DNA from: Lederbergia citrea
Lineage (GTDB): Bacteria; Bacillota; Bacilli; Bacillales; Bacillaceae_C
Direction of reading: 5' to 3'
Assembly: GCF_018343525.1 (NCBI RefSeq)
Contig: NZ_JAGYPH010000001.1
Span: 1,121,778 to 1,185,777, forward strand
Length of the DNA: 64,000 nucleotides
Shown here: one piece after another, positions 17,220 to 27,299 of the stretch
Numbering within the stretch: the first letter of the stretch is position 1
How the letters are laid out: each line of letters begins with the position of its first letter
Position numbers and translations under genes: made by a program
Notes under the pieces: model-generated
The model's database searches: none
What the model was told of the DNA's origin: nothing
Seen by the model: the letters and a program-made list of their open reading frames with translations, nothing else

Positions 17220-17693
17220 TTATGTATTCTTTATTGTAACTTTTCCCTCTTTATTTTCTGCATGATTCCATTCAACTTGTATTTCGAATGTCCCATCTTC
17301 AAAGAATAAAGGGAATCTTCTTCGAATAGATTCCTGCATCGGAATGTTATATGCTTCCTTTATATTTACCCAAACAGCCTTTCCTTCTGGTGCATCTTCA
17401 ATTAGTTCTCCTTTAAAATCCTTTGTAATGTAATTAAAAATCATGTATCGATCCCTAGCAACTGGATTTACATATTCATAAAGACCTTTAAAAATCAGGT
17501 TACTTACCTCCAATCCAGTTTCTTCTTTTACTTCTCTAATTGCACCTTCTACTATACTTTCAGGAAATTCAACTTTGCCACCTGGTGGAATAAATCCTTT
17601 AAAATTATCGTGTTGTCTATCAAGTAGTAAAATCTTATCTTCCTTTTGAATCATACAAATAGTCCACAGTTTATGATTTACAGAATTACTCAT
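17220..17693 (-). CDS. Nudix hydrolase (8-oxo-dGTP diphosphatase-like)
   Basis: 157 residues. Complete Nudix box G-x5-E-x7-REVKEETGLEV, preceded by FIPPGGKVEFPESIVEGAIR. The preceding QHDNFKGFIPPGG resembles MutT-like 8-oxo-dGTP diphosphatases. First of nine Nudix genes in this island. Confidence 0.88.
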   Translation of the reverse strand: MSNSVNHKLWTICMIQKEDKILLLDRQHDNFKGFIPPGGKVEFPESIVEGAIREVKEETGLEVSNLIFKGLYEYVNPVARDRYMIFNYITKDFKGELIEDAPEGKAVWVNIKEAYNIPMQESIRRRFPLFFEDGTFEIQVEWNHAENKEGKVTIKNT

Positions 17694-17789
17694 TGGTCCC
17701 CCTAAGTTTTTTCAATTTTATCGTATTTTTCCAATTCCTTTTTCACCAAACCACCCTGTATGAACAATAAGGTTTACTGCTAAGAAAAC

Positions 17790-18227
17790 TTATTTTTCAG
17801 CCAAGATGTTTTTATCAGATAATAAACTATCTTTGACCATATTTACTTGCTCTACCATATGGCCAATGTTTCCTTCACCAGCATAAAGAGACATATCAAA
17901 AAAGTCTTTATTCAAATTAGACCAATATAAAACATTTTCATCTACCGAAACCCTTACCTCTCGCTTTAATCTGCCAACATAAACTTCAACATAACAATTT
18001 TGCAAATAATATTTAAAGTCCATTAAGTGATGGAGATTAACATCCTCTTTAGATATACTAGTTTCCTCAAAGAGTTCCCTGTAAGCAGATTCTATACCAG
18101 ATTCCCCAACCTCGATTTTCCCTCCTACTAAATTACTTAATCCTTTATAGGGATCCCTCAATCGTTTGCACATTAGCAATTGATTCATATCTTTGTTATA
18201 AATCATTAAAACATTATATCCTTGCAC
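17790..18227 (-). CDS. Nudix hydrolase, MutT/8-oxo-dGTP-like
   Basis: 145 residues with LVGGKIEVGESGIESAYREL leading into FEETSIS, a canonical Nudix box. Other features are MCKRLRDPYKGLSNLVGG near residue 18 and WSNLNKDFFDM later. It lies about 100 bp from the preceding Nudix gene but is distinct in sequence. Confidence 0.87.
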   Translation of the reverse strand: MQGYNVLMIYNKDMNQLLMCKRLRDPYKGLSNLVGGKIEVGESGIESAYRELFEETSISKEDVNLHHLMDFKYYLQNCYVEVYVGRLKREVRVSVDENVLYWSNLNKDFFDMSLYAGEGNIGHMVEQVNMVKDSLLSDKNILAEK

Positions 18228-18245
18228 GATATGCCCCCCTACTTA

Positions 18246-18320
18246 AATTAAACTGCCACGATCATTAATAACTTCAACAAAAAAAGCGTTAATCCTTCCT
18301 GAATCAACGCAATTGTTAGT
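18246..18320. repeat. Dispersed intergenic repeat copy
   Basis: Contains AATTAAACTGCCACGATCAT and AACTTCAACAAAAAAAGCGT followed by TAATCCTTCCTGAATCAACG. The same core recurs near 20590, 22865, 24880, 28080, 30330, 30945, 47670 and 50415, always between genes. The latter half can fold as a weak terminator (GCGTTAATC / GAATCAACGC). Confidence 0.65.
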
Positions 18321-18367
18321 TCAAGAAATAGCGTTCTGTTTCAAAAGGTTCTTTAAACATACTAAAC

Positions 18368-18874
18368 TTAATAAACCCACTCTAACTGTCCCTTCCTCAT
18401 TTTTGCTATGTACATAATTTGCCCTGTATGGTTATGTACTTCTCGCACCATTTGTACCATCATATCAAGTAATGTTGATTCGTTGCTATTGGCACTAAAA
18501 GTAAGTGGAGGCATATTCAGATGAGGTTGCGACACTAACAATTGGGGTTTTAATCTAACATCTTCTAAAATCTGAATGATTACATCAAATGATTCATTAG
18601 CAAGTGTAAGAGCTTCTTTTTTTGATAAATGAAGTCCTCGCTCAAACTCTTTATCTCTATCTCTTTCATCTGCTACATTAAAAAATACTGTTTCAAGTCG
18701 TTGATGTACTGTTCCCCTTATATGGGATATTAGATTTGCTATGCTGTTACTCTCCAGAGTTGGATGCCATACAATGTCTTCTTCTGATAATTGATCAATC
18801 GCTTGATAGACCCACTTTTTTTCAGATATAAACTTTTCCAACATACTATCAATAAGTAAGATCGAAATATCCAA
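18368..18874 (-). CDS. DinB-family (DUF1572-like) protein
   Basis: 168 residues, all helical. Three histidines in the DinB arrangement are visible: WHPTLESNSIANLISHIRG (His near 51) and VREVHNHTGQIMYIAKMRK near the C-terminus. Members are four-helix proteins binding a divalent metal, in Bacillus often thiol-dependent transferases. Function unknown. Confidence 0.75.
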   Translation of the reverse strand: MDISILLIDSMLEKFISEKKWVYQAIDQLSEEDIVWHPTLESNSIANLISHIRGTVHQRLETVFFNVADERDRDKEFERGLHLSKKEALTLANESFDVIIQILEDVRLKPQLLVSQPHLNMPPLTFSANSNESTLLDMMVQMVREVHNHTGQIMYIAKMRKGQLEWVY

Positions 18875-19018
18875 TGAGCTACCTACTTTCTGTACTAATT
18901 TGAAATACGATTATACTTATTTCTACATGGTAAAATAAATTCCATTCTTAGCTAACTTGCCTCGTTAAATTCTATTTTCCACTTACATCATTGACAGTTT
19001 AATATTTTCAAACATTAT

Positions 19019-19493
19019 TTATTGCGGGATTGTGTATTTAACAATATAAGCATTAATACAGTCTCTATAAATCTGATTCATTGGTTCAGGAATATTATTT
19101 ATGTTGAAAAATTTAAGTTCCTTGGATTCAGATTCTTCGAGTATAATTTCCCCTGAAATATCATCTGTCATATACAAGGAAGAAATAAAATATGATTCAT
19201 CGCCATTGGAAAGTTTCTGAAAGTAATCACGGCCCGGAAAAAACATTAACTAATTCTAATGTATCTATTTTTAACCCTGTTTCTTCAAAGACTTCTCTTC
19301 TAGCCGCATCTTCCAAAGATTCTTCTATTTCCATAAGGCCTCCAGGTAAGCCCCACGTACCATCAGTTATGTTCTGTAAAAGTATCTGTCTCTTTTCATT
19401 CAATACAATAACTAATGACCCTGGTAATATAAGCGGACTGTGTCCAACAAATGAGCGTAATTGTTTAAAATATTCCATTCTTACCTCCTGCAA
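19019..19493 (-). pseudogene. Nudix hydrolase broken by one frameshift
   Basis: 19227-19493 encodes the N-terminal half with the box [20 protein letters not shown] and stops after NVFSGP. 19019-19246 in another frame gives the rest (DYFQKLSNGDESYFISSLYM...). One extra base near 19238 (CCGTGATTAC) explains the break; the restored protein is about 157 residues. It is clearly paralogous to the intact Nudix gene just downstream in coordinates (19509-19976), which has GIYSGPQYDKTFSNGDQVAL at the same place. Confidence 0.85.
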
Positions 19494-19508
19494 AAAGCCG
19501 TTTAATTT

Positions 19509-19976
19509 TTAACCAATAATCGGAAGTGCTTTTTTAGATAATAAATCATCAACCAACATTTTATGATCGGTAAATATATTTTCTGGAAGTTCTTCAAGCG
19601 GAAAGAAGTTATTCTGTATAGACTCCTCGTTACTTTCAACTAACTCCCCACTGTACCGTTTACAAATAAATGAAATTTGCACCAATGCTACTTGGTCTCC
19701 ATTAGAAAATGTCTTGTCATATTGAGGACCAGAATAAATCCCAAATAATTCAAGTTCATCTAAGAGAAGCCCCGTTTCCTCGTAAACTTCTCTCTTAGCA
19801 GTATCCTGAACGCTTTCACCTAATTCCATAAACCCGCCTGGAAATCCCCATTGTCCATTATCAGTACGTTTTTGCATAAGCACACGATTTTCTTTATCAA
19901 ATACAAATGCACCTGCCACCACCATTATCACTTTTTCGTTACCAACCATACTTCTTAAATGTTTTATGTAATCCAT
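19509..19976 (-). CDS. Nudix hydrolase
   Basis: 155 residues. YIKHLRSMVGNEKVIMVVAG leads to the box FMELGESVQDTAKREVYEE. The same architecture (Y-I-x-x-L-R-x-x-V/I-G at the N-terminus) is shared by the broken neighbour 19019-19493 and by 31071-31553, so these three form one paralogous subgroup. Confidence 0.88.
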   Translation of the reverse strand: MDYIKHLRSMVGNEKVIMVVAGAFVFDKENRVLMQKRTDNGQWGFPGGFMELGESVQDTAKREVYEETGLLLDELELFGIYSGPQYDKTFSNGDQVALVQISFICKRYSGELVESNEESIQNNFFPLEELPENIFTDHKMLVDDLLSKKALPIIG

Positions 19977-20071
19977 TTTTTCTCCTTTTAAATTGTTTCT
20001 TTTCTATTCTTTATTTAAGATAGATTAATAAGCTAAATCTGCTAATCAAGTAGGGGTTTGTCATTTTTCTG

Positions 20072-20521
20072 TTATATAAGTTTATCCAACTCACTTAATA
20101 AAAGTGATTTTAATGTTTCTAGTTCTTCATCATTTGGTTTCACATTTTCTGCATACATTTGCTCTTTGGGTGTCCACCAGACTGGGTGGGTCGGATTTGC
20201 CTCTTGTTCGCTTCTAGGAAAAATGTGCCAATGTATATGAGGGTCGCCATTGCCTAAGAGCTCATAATTTAATTTAATGGGCATAAAAGCTTTATGCACT
20301 GCTTCGGATACTTTACTCATTTCTACAAGAAACTTTTCTTTAAAGCCCCTATCCAATTCGTGTAGTTCATTCCGATGCTCCTTACAAAGAAAGAGCGTAT
20401 AACCTTTGAAATATTGATGGTCCCCAATGACAACATATCCTGTTTCGAGTTCCTTTACAAAGTATTTATTGGTGCTTTCCTTTATCATTTTAATCCGATT
20501 ACAAATTAAACAATCCTCCAT
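20072..20521 (-). CDS. HIT-family hydrolase
   Basis: 149 residues. The histidine triad is GDPHIHWHIFPR near residue 96. The N-terminus has CLICNRIKMI, and further Cys/His (CKEHRNELHEL) suggest a zinc site as in several HIT proteins. It acts on nucleotide phosphoramides or dinucleotide-type substrates, in keeping with the Nudix-rich surroundings. Confidence 0.85.
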   Translation of the reverse strand: MEDCLICNRIKMIKESTNKYFVKELETGYVVIGDHQYFKGYTLFLCKEHRNELHELDRGFKEKFLVEMSKVSEAVHKAFMPIKLNYELLGNGDPHIHWHIFPRSEQEANPTHPVWWTPKEQMYAENVKPNDEELETLKSLLLSELDKLI

Positions 20522-20703
20522 TATGGACCCCTCCTAAAGTATTCAACTAATGAATACCAATTCGACTGTACTCCTATATGCCTTTATTAAAAATTGTTAA
20601 TCTAATCTGTCCTTTCGTTAAAAAATAAAGAATCTTAACTTGAAGTAAAGCACCTGTTACATAAATAAGGAGATTCCCATATTACAAGAAATCTCACCTA
20701 TCC

Positions 20704-21453
20704 TTATTTTATTTTCATAACCATTTCTCTAATAGCCTCTACAACTGCATTCGGATTATCAATATGAATAGCGTGGCCAGCATTTTCCACAATAATATGT
20801 TTGCTATTTAAAGACATATTAACCAACTCTTTTTGAAATGTTGTCCAGTAAACCCAAGATTCGGGTGTATGATGTGGTTGTGAACCACCTGTTAAAACGG
20901 TTAATGGGATGGTCCCAAGTGAATTTACAGATCTTACTTGTTCTAAGCTTTCCTCAAATGTACTAAGTGAACTTTCAAGTGAAAACCCTTTAAAATAGTC
21001 TTCTTGTAATTCTTTATCCCAAAAAGGAACCATTTTTATATTTTGATCTTCGTGGGAAGAATCTATGAGTATAACTCCAGCTACTTCTTCTGGATACTTA
21101 CCTGCATACAATCTGATAATTATTCCTCCAAATGAATGTCCTACTAAGATATAAGGAGCTTTTATATTTGCCTTTTTCAGCAAGCATCTAAGGTTTTCAA
21201 CAATTTGCAAACTATGTTTTGGCTTTTCACTTCTGTCACTCTTTCCGATACCGTCTCTGTCATACATAAATAAATTTGCAAATGTTGATACTTCATCCTT
21301 AATCGGAAGCCAATTATTTAGATTCCAACCGAACCCCGATTCAAATACAATGGTCGGATTACTAGCTAAACTTTCCGAGTATTCATAGTATAAATTTACT
21401 CCATCAATATTCAACTTTTTACCGATAATATTGATACCCATCATTTCCTCCAA
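20704..21453 (-). CDS. Alpha/beta hydrolase
   Basis: 249 residues. Nucleophile elbow VGHSFGG near residue 105; oxyanion region ESGFGWNLNNW; acid Asp in GVILIDSSHED or later; catalytic His in VENAGHAIHIDNP near the end. Substrate unknown. Single gene. Confidence 0.85.
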   Translation of the reverse strand: MEEMMGINIIGKKLNIDGVNLYYEYSESLASNPTIVFESGFGWNLNNWLPIKDEVSTFANLFMYDRDGIGKSDRSEKPKHSLQIVENLRCLLKKANIKAPYILVGHSFGGIIIRLYAGKYPEEVAGVILIDSSHEDQNIKMVPFWDKELQEDYFKGFSLESSLSTFEESLEQVRSVNSLGTIPLTVLTGGSQPHHTPESWVYWTTFQKELVNMSLNSKHIIVENAGHAIHIDNPNAVVEAIREMVMKIK

Positions 21454-21580
21454 AAAAACTTTATATAAAGCTTTTCCACAAAGAACTTAGGATCTCCTTC
21501 TTGTTCCGTTAATCTGCCGCGATAGTTCAATAAAAGAGAAGTTTCATCACCAATCACAATCTATCTAACTTTAAATTCAT

Positions 21581-22252
21581 TTAAATAAATCTATTTAAAT
21601 AATCGCCATATATTTTGTTCATAACTTTGGGGGTGTTTTCTAAATAAACATTAATTTGTTCAATGTTCGATTCGAATTTATCAGAATCACTTTCATCTGT
21701 TGGAAAATCAGATATTCCTTTTATAATAATGCACTCAACATCATTCTTCTTACAGATATAAGCAATTGCACCCGATTCTGTATCGGCTATTGTTATTTCG
21801 TTTTCTTTAAGTTCTAAATAGTCCTTCCACATAACTACTGCTTTATCAGCGGTGCCAATTGTTCCGGTATAAAAATCATTTCCATATTTTGATAGATCAA
21901 TATCGACTGTGAAGGATTGTTTAATAAAAGGCTCTATTTCTTTTACTGTGCAATCATATTGAACGGCTTTATCGGGCACAAAAATATCCAAATTATTGAA
22001 CTTATCATCTATTCCAGCACATGTTCCAGCAACGATTATCTTAGTTAAATTAAATTTAGAAATCATATACTGATTACCACCAACACCATTTACTTTTCTT
22101 ACTCCGGTACTATAAAAAACAAGTTCAGCATCATTAAATATCCTTAAGAAATACTCGCCATAAGGATAACCGACACGTTCGTTATCTTTTATGCCAAAGT
22201 ATTCCAATGTCGCTTCATATTCCCACTTCGTTGCTATACTTATTCCTATCAT
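21581..22252 (-). CDS. MTA/SAH nucleosidase-like phosphorylase-superfamily protein
   Basis: About 223 residues from the ATG at 22250-22252, which follows GGGTGG by nine bases; the longer frame starts at 22285 without an RBS. VFYSTGVRKVNGVGGNQYMI corresponds to the Gly-rich strand, TCAGIDDKFNNLDIFVPD to the substrate loop, and ADTESGAIAYICKK to the conserved Glu-Ser-Gly-Ala; IIIKGISDFPTDES carries the catalytic Asp. It hydrolyses or phosphorolyses a nucleoside. More divergent than standard MtnN. Confidence 0.72.
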   Translation of the reverse strand: MIGISIATKWEYEATLEYFGIKDNERVGYPYGEYFLRIFNDAELVFYSTGVRKVNGVGGNQYMISKFNLTKIIVAGTCAGIDDKFNNLDIFVPDKAVQYDCTVKEIEPFIKQSFTVDIDLSKYGNDFYTGTIGTADKAVVMWKDYLELKENEITIADTESGAIAYICKKNDVECIIIKGISDFPTDESDSDKFESNIEQINVYLENTPKVMNKIYGDYLNRFI

Positions 22253-22296
22253 CGAATTATCCACCCTACAAATATTATTTATCACTATTATTCACT

Positions 22297-22551
22297 TTAG
22301 CAATTCCAGTCCAAGTGCATAGAAACGCAAAGATTAACTAAGAAAATACAATAACGATGGTGGCACTCCATTATTTGGGTAACATCCGTAATTGAATCAT
22401 CATGAGCCCTGGTAATGGGTTTTGGATCCACCCAAGTTTTACCGTCATCAAATGAAAATTGAAAATGGATGGATTGCCCTTTGATTGCATTTTCCGGTAT
22501 TTTTGATTTGTCACATGGTCTGGAATAGATAATTGGGGCGTATATTACCAA
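22297..22551 (-). pseudogene. Unidentified ORF, probable fragment
   Basis: 84 codons from a TTG. The middle (HFQFSFDDGKTW) resembles an Asp-box or beta-propeller repeat; there is no good ribosome site, and the 5' end overlaps the end of an SDR remnant. Unrecognised and probably not a complete gene. Confidence 0.25.
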
Positions 22552-22860
22552 GCTTTTACTGCTTTCCCGTGTTCAAATCTTTCAAATAAAAATGTAATTA
22601 TTCGATCAGCTGCGTACTCAGATGTTTTTAAGGTTTTTTTATTTTCAGTATTTCTGTGCATATATGTATCAACCATTCAAGGTCTAATGGCCATTATCTT
22701 AACATTACTTTTCTCTATCCCAATACTTTTCGTAAACGTTTCTAGTCCAGATTTCGATGTGGAATAGCAACTTCCACCAGATGATAAATTGAACGACGCT
22801 CCAGACGAAACATTTAAAATTCTTTTTTCTATAAGCTTAAGATAATTTCCTTTAGTAAAA
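22548..22860 (-). pseudogene. SDR dehydrogenase remnant
   Basis: The minus strand encodes RILNVSSGASFNLSSGGSCY followed by STSKSGLETFTKSIG, the SDR catalytic Ser and Tyr-x-x-x-Lys. It then reads MAIRP, an in-frame TGA, MVDTYMHRNT, and finally FEHGKAVKAW with a stop at about 22548. The N-terminal nucleotide-binding half is absent and there is an internal stop, so the gene is dead. Confidence 0.75.
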
Positions 22861-23032
22861 CAGATTTAAGCTAAACTGTCCCTCTAGTCAAATAGAAAAA
22901 AGGCATTACTCTTTCTTGAAGTAAAGCACCCGTTTAAGCTTAAGTGTATCTTTTCACAATATCAGGATTATTCAAAGTAAAATTAAAACAGATTTGTTTT
23001 ATTAACACCGCCAAAATTCTTAATAACTTCAC

Positions 23033-23374
23033 TTATTTTATCATCGAACTAATTAAGTAATCGGCATAATTAAAAATTGCTTTATTATTTTCTTCTGTAA
23101 ATAATATCGTATGTAAACCAACAGCCTTTGCAGGTATAATATCCATTTCGCAATCATTCCCCACCATTATGCATTCTTCGGGTTTTAGATTTAAATCTCC
23201 AAGCATTTTAGTGAAGAATTCAAGGTTTGGTATTCCAAGTTCACGAGATGTAAAAAGATGATTGAAGTTTTTTCTTAAATCAACCCTATTTAAAGCTAAT
23301 CCCATTAGTTCTGTGTAATGAGGAAAATCCCGCATACGAGTGTCTCCCCAGTCGAATATTATAAATAGAGCCAT
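23033..23374 (-). pseudogene. HAD-family hydrolase with internal in-frame deletion
   Basis: 113 residues against about 220 for relatives. It opens with IIFDWGDTRMRDFPHY (motif I Asp-x-x-x-Thr), jumps to TELMGLALNRVDLRKNFNHL, and ends with ECIMVGNDCEMDIIPAKAVG (motif IV). The cap and motif II are missing, and the motif III Lys region reads ELGIPNLEFF without the usual KP. Probably inactive. Confidence 0.7.
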
Positions 23375-23462
23375 TAATGTTAATGGTGAGATCCATCAAA
23401 TAATTGATGGATCTCAGTTAATTAATTCTACTATCTTGTCTCGTTAGTACCAATATACCTAT

Positions 23463-24575
23463 TTATTTAAAAGTCTTTAGGAACTCATTAAATTCTTCAG
23501 TATTTTTAAATAGAATAATTTCAACTCCTTGATTTCTGAGGTGATTTACAAACAAAGAATCAAGTCTTTTTACTGCTTCAAAAAGGTGAGATAGATCCCG
23601 GGCATCAAGGATTGCGATTAAATCAGGAAAACCTAATTTCTTGTAAACATTTTGATAATCTAAACTTGAGTCTAATGAGGTGGGCCAATGTCCTTTTTCA
23701 GCGAAATAAAGAAACCGGGATATTTCACTTTGCACACCGATAGCCCAAAAGTAGGCAGAGTTGTAGTCGTTCATTTCACTAGCCGTTAGAACTTTATCCA
23801 ATATGCCTTTTATCTCTTCATAAAAACCTTTCATTCGAACAGGGTAGGATGGTCCATCGGAATATGCTTCTTTTTGTTGCAATAGTAAATCAACCGTGTT
23901 TTTTGTTAGCTGTTCACATGCTACGCGGATTTCGACGCACGAAGAAGATCGCGTAATTTTTTCCATCAGTTGTTCAAGATTTTCAGGTTTTAATGGAAAA
24001 TTCATGATTTGTTCCGTGTTTTTGCCCCACCCTTTTGTAAAGTATGTTCGATTAATCAAAGAGATACTATAAAGAACATTTATCAGTATCTCTTGGGCTT
24101 CATGACGGTAGATGGTAATATCCATTGAATCTCCGAACTGACTCATGTTATATAAATGAATATACGCATCGCGCAATTGCGATTCAGCTTTATTTATCAA
24201 CTCCATTCCTTGATGAGTCATATCGGTGATCTTTTGGCGTAGCTTGAAAAAGCGATTTCGGTCGCCTTCAGAACGAACATATAATAATTTGCAATCAGCT
24301 ATGATTGATACATTAAGTTCTTCGAATGCAGCTATTCTTTCCGCTCGCTCCCAACTAATGGGCCAAAAATCAAAGCTAATATTATTCACCACGAACTGAA
24401 TACTTTGGCGGAAACCAGCAGTCGTCGCAGGAATGAAGAAAAAGTCCAAATCAGAACGAATAGTTGCCGTTCCCTGTGCGCGCGATCCGTAATAACCGAT
24501 AAGGGCAATGTCGTCTGGACATTTAGATTTGATATGATTTACCAAAGAGTCCGCAACCTCAAATACATTAAACAA
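23463..24575 (-). CDS. Nucleotidyltransferase-domain protein (antibiotic adenylyltransferase-like)
   Basis: 370 residues. The N-terminal nucleotidyltransferase motif GYYGSRAQGTATIRSDLDFF (Gly-Ser ... Asp-x-Asp) is followed by the third acidic strand SFDFWPISWE; residues 120-370 are helical with HEAQEILINVLYSISLI. This fits minimal-nucleotidyltransferase proteins related to aminoglycoside or lincosamide nucleotidyltransferases but is not one of the named resistance enzymes. The start is near TTTGTTTAATGTATTTGAGG after a GAAGGAGG-type site. Confidence 0.78.
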   Translation of the reverse strand: MFNVFEVADSLVNHIKSKCPDDIALIGYYGSRAQGTATIRSDLDFFFIPATTAGFRQSIQFVVNNISFDFWPISWERAERIAAFEELNVSIIADCKLLYVRSEGDRNRFFKLRQKITDMTHQGMELINKAESQLRDAYIHLYNMSQFGDSMDITIYRHEAQEILINVLYSISLINRTYFTKGWGKNTEQIMNFPLKPENLEQLMEKITRSSSCVEIRVACEQLTKNTVDLLLQQKEAYSDGPSYPVRMKGFYEEIKGILDKVLTASEMNDYNSAYFWAIGVQSEISRFLYFAEKGHWPTSLDSSLDYQNVYKKLGFPDLIAILDARDLSHLFEAVKRLDSLFVNHLRNQGVEIILFKNTEEFNEFLKTFK

Positions 24576-24879
24576 AATAATTCCTCCTTCGCTTCAAGCG
24601 ATTCTTTTAGAAAACGCTAAAAAGCCACCTTCCGATTGTCATGGGATAGGAGGCAGGCACGAACAAAGAGATTCACTGCTTTACAAAAAAGCAATACTCT
24701 TTTTGCTAATACAAAAAAGTGGCCACACTAATCCTACCCAGAAAATTCGTTAACTGACTTTTCCATTGCAGATAGAATTAGTTTATCATTGGCTTTTGGT
24801 CACCCTTTCAAAGATTATTACTGAAACTGTATCATATTATTTTACAATTCTCAACATTTTTTGTTATAAGTTAAATAAG

Positions 24880-24955
24880 AATACTGCCCCGTTAGAGCTT
24901 AATAACTCCAACAAAAAAAGAGTTAATCCTTCTTTGATTAACACCTGATAATTCA
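24880..24955. repeat. Dispersed intergenic repeat copy
   Basis: ACTGCCCCGTTAGAGCTTAA followed by ACTCCAACAAAAAAAGAGTT and AATCCTTCTTTGATTAACAC. Closest of the copies to the apparent consensus. Confidence 0.65.
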
Positions 24956-24966
24956 TTAAGACATTG

Positions 24967-25376
24967 CTAATTATTACCGAGAATACATTGAAAACGTTCA
25001 ACTCCAGGATACTTTTCACCTAAACTTGTTATTGTGAATCCATATTTTTTATAAAAGTATACAGCCCTTTATCAGTTTCCGCCAATATGGAAGCAAATGA
25101 ATATTTTTCCAATATAAAATTAATCATTTTACTTCCTATATTTTCTTTTCTATGACTTGGCATTACTGCAATATGCTTTATCTCACAACGCTTGTTAACT
25201 AAAAATTTAATTCCAATACAACCTACAATCTCACCATCAACTTTATAGGCATATAGTTTTCTAGTTGGCAATTCCATATATGCTTTATATTCTTTTTTAA
25301 TATTTTTTTCTGAGGTGGCAAAGGATAAAAGGTCCCACACATTAGGGTGAATTTCTATTGATTTTAATTCTTCCAA
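24967..25376 (-). pseudogene. GNAT acetyltransferase with a C-terminal frameshift
   Basis: The open frame (25029-25376) ends prematurely as TDKGLYTFIKNMDSQ. Shifting one base near 25070 restores AVYFYKKYGFTITSLGEKYP and a natural end at 24967. The acetyl-CoA loop RKENIGSKMINFIL is intact. The restored length is about 136 residues. The shift lies in a GGG run, so a base-call error is possible. Confidence 0.8.
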
Positions 25377-25411
25377 AGAAACACCACCTTATTGAATAAT
25401 AAGTTCAGAAT

Positions 25412-26302
25412 TTAAGATTGATTGCAATTTTTTATTTCTCCAAAAGTAATTTTCATACTAGGAGCGTATACTAAAGAGGAATCAATGTTAAATACTTTTG
25501 AAAACAGTAGCTCAGCTTCATACTGAGCCTGTGCATCCTCCAAAGTGACCCCACTGTTTTTTAAACCTTCAATAAACGCTTCTTTATTTGATGGTTTTTC
25601 CCCTAAACCTTCCTCTTTTAAAGAAAAATACAACTTTTGCTTATCTATTTGATCCATATAGGGATTGAGGAAATTTACCTTGTCACTAATTCTGCACTCA
25701 ATGTTCTTCACACCCAATTCTGCTAGATATAATGGTATTTTAGCCCCTATATTTCCATCTTTTCCATTCTTTTTTTCATCATTTTCAAATAGATTTTGAA
25801 GAATGCCAAGTTTCATAATATGTGTTTGGTCATACCCATCAATGCAGTATGATGACATATTTGAAATCCAGTGAGGTTCAAAACAAATTATTTTTCCATT
25901 GTTTACAATAGAACTGATCATTTTTTGAAGCATTCTTTTGGGGTCTGACATATGTAAAAGAAAAGCGTGGCAAACTGCAATATCATACTTACACTCTAAT
26001 TCTATCTCGTTTGCGTCAGTTTCAAAGAATTCAGCTTCATATTTGAGATTTTGAAAAAGCTCTATCCCCTTATTAATAAGTTGTTGTCCTTTATCTACTC
26101 CTGTATATTTCGACCCAGTTGGTAATAGGGGTAATAACTTAAGCCCTAAATATCCAAATCCGCAACCAAAATCGATAATATGGATAGGTTTAGATAGCTT
26201 CCAAACGTATTTCACTAAAAACTCTAAATAGTCATCATTATAATATAAATCTCTCGTTCTTTTGAGGTATTCCAGCTTGGTATCCCAATAATACTCTTCC
26301 AA
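25412..26302 (-). CDS. Class I SAM-dependent methyltransferase
   Basis: 296 residues. Motif I is IIDFGCGFGYLGLKLLPLL near residue 38, post-I GVDKGQQLI, motif II-like YDIAVCHAFLLHMSDPKRML, and motif III NNGKIICFEPHW. The C-terminal 100 residues are family-specific. Small-molecule methylation is likely. Single gene with its own RBS (AGGAGGACATTA). Confidence 0.83.
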   Translation of the reverse strand: MEEYYWDTKLEYLKRTRDLYYNDDYLEFLVKYVWKLSKPIHIIDFGCGFGYLGLKLLPLLPTGSKYTGVDKGQQLINKGIELFQNLKYEAEFFETDANEIELECKYDIAVCHAFLLHMSDPKRMLQKMISSIVNNGKIICFEPHWISNMSSYCIDGYDQTHIMKLGILQNLFENDEKKNGKDGNIGAKIPLYLAELGVKNIECRISDKVNFLNPYMDQIDKQKLYFSLKEEGLGEKPSNKEAFIEGLKNSGVTLEDAQAQYEAELLFSKVFNIDSSLVYAPSMKITFGEIKNCNQS

Positions 26303-26401
26303 TTAATGTCCTCCTTTTCCTAAAGGTTTTTAATAAGATAAAGAGATTTCCCTGTTCTTATTGAACAAAACTACTACTTCAGTTCACTTTAGAGCTTACA
26401 C

Positions 26402-26629
26402 CTATAATAACTTTAAATTTTTTTCGCTTTTTTTAATCCGCTTAAATCCTTCCTTCAAATCAAATATTAAAACAGTTTCACCAATCCAAATCCTTAAATA
26501 CAAAGAGTGAAAATTAATTGGTCCTACTATTCCTTTCTCGTCATAATCCATTCCATCTTCTAACTCTGTTTCTGTCCTAACCAACCAAGTGTTGCGTATT
26601 CCAAATTCGATAAACTTCAAAAACAACAC
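26402..26629 (-). CDS. DUF3977 family protein
   Basis: 75 residues, nearly all beta: KFIEFGIRNTWLVRTETELE, then RIWIGETVLIFDLKEGFK. This fits the Bacillus DUF3977 family in both length and these blocks. No known function. Preceded by GGGGG. Confidence 0.7.
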   Translation of the reverse strand: MLFLKFIEFGIRNTWLVRTETELEDGMDYDEKGIVGPINFHSLYLRIWIGETVLIFDLKEGFKRIKKSEKNLKLL

Positions 26630-26763
26630 CCCCTTAAACTAATTACTCTTCTTATATTCTTTAAGAGGTCTTTGAATTCTTTTCTAAACTAAACTCCCTT
26701 TCTTCAATAAGGAAAAAGCCATTATTGCAGCAACTTGCCAGTTGGATAAAGAAGATTCATATC

Positions 26764-27198
26764 TTATAATAGCGTCTCAGCAAGTTTTATATTTTCCTTT
26801 AAATATGTGGGTAATCCATTGTGGGATAATATCTCTTGTGTTGTCATCCATATGACATCATCAACTTCTTCCGTGCTTTTAGCAAAAGGCTCACCCGATT
26901 TATGATGACATATAAAAACTATGTCAATAACATTAAGCCCTGAATCAGTAACAAAAGATGAACTATTTACATATCTAAGATCTGTTACTTCGATTCCCAC
27001 TTCTTCAAATATTTCTCTTTGCAAAGTTCTTTCTAAAATATCCGAAGAATTTCCTTCAATTTCACACTTCCCACCAACAAGAGAAAGAGAACCGCCTGCG
27101 TGTTCCTCTTTTTCACTTCTAAGGATTAAAAGCCATTTGTTATTTCGATGAATTGCACCTTCTACATTTACAATGAACATTAAATGCCCCTCCGACAT
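26764..27198 (-). CDS. Nudix hydrolase
   Basis: 144 residues. Box GKCEIEGNSSDILERTLQRE followed by IFEEVGIEV. The insertion NSSD lengthens the loop inside the box slightly, but the REx2EE core is intact. Downstream HHKSGEPFAKSTEEVDDVIW. Confidence 0.85.
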   Translation of the reverse strand: MSEGHLMFIVNVEGAIHRNNKWLLILRSEKEEHAGGSLSLVGGKCEIEGNSSDILERTLQREIFEEVGIEVTDLRYVNSSSFVTDSGLNVIDIVFICHHKSGEPFAKSTEEVDDVIWMTTQEILSHNGLPTYLKENIKLAETLL

Positions 27199-27299
27199 AT
27201 ATTTATAAGCATTCTTTATAGTTTAGATTTTTTCTAAGTCTCTCTTCAACAAAAAAGAGCGATTTGGATAGGCTACACTAAGTTAGACAATAAAAATAA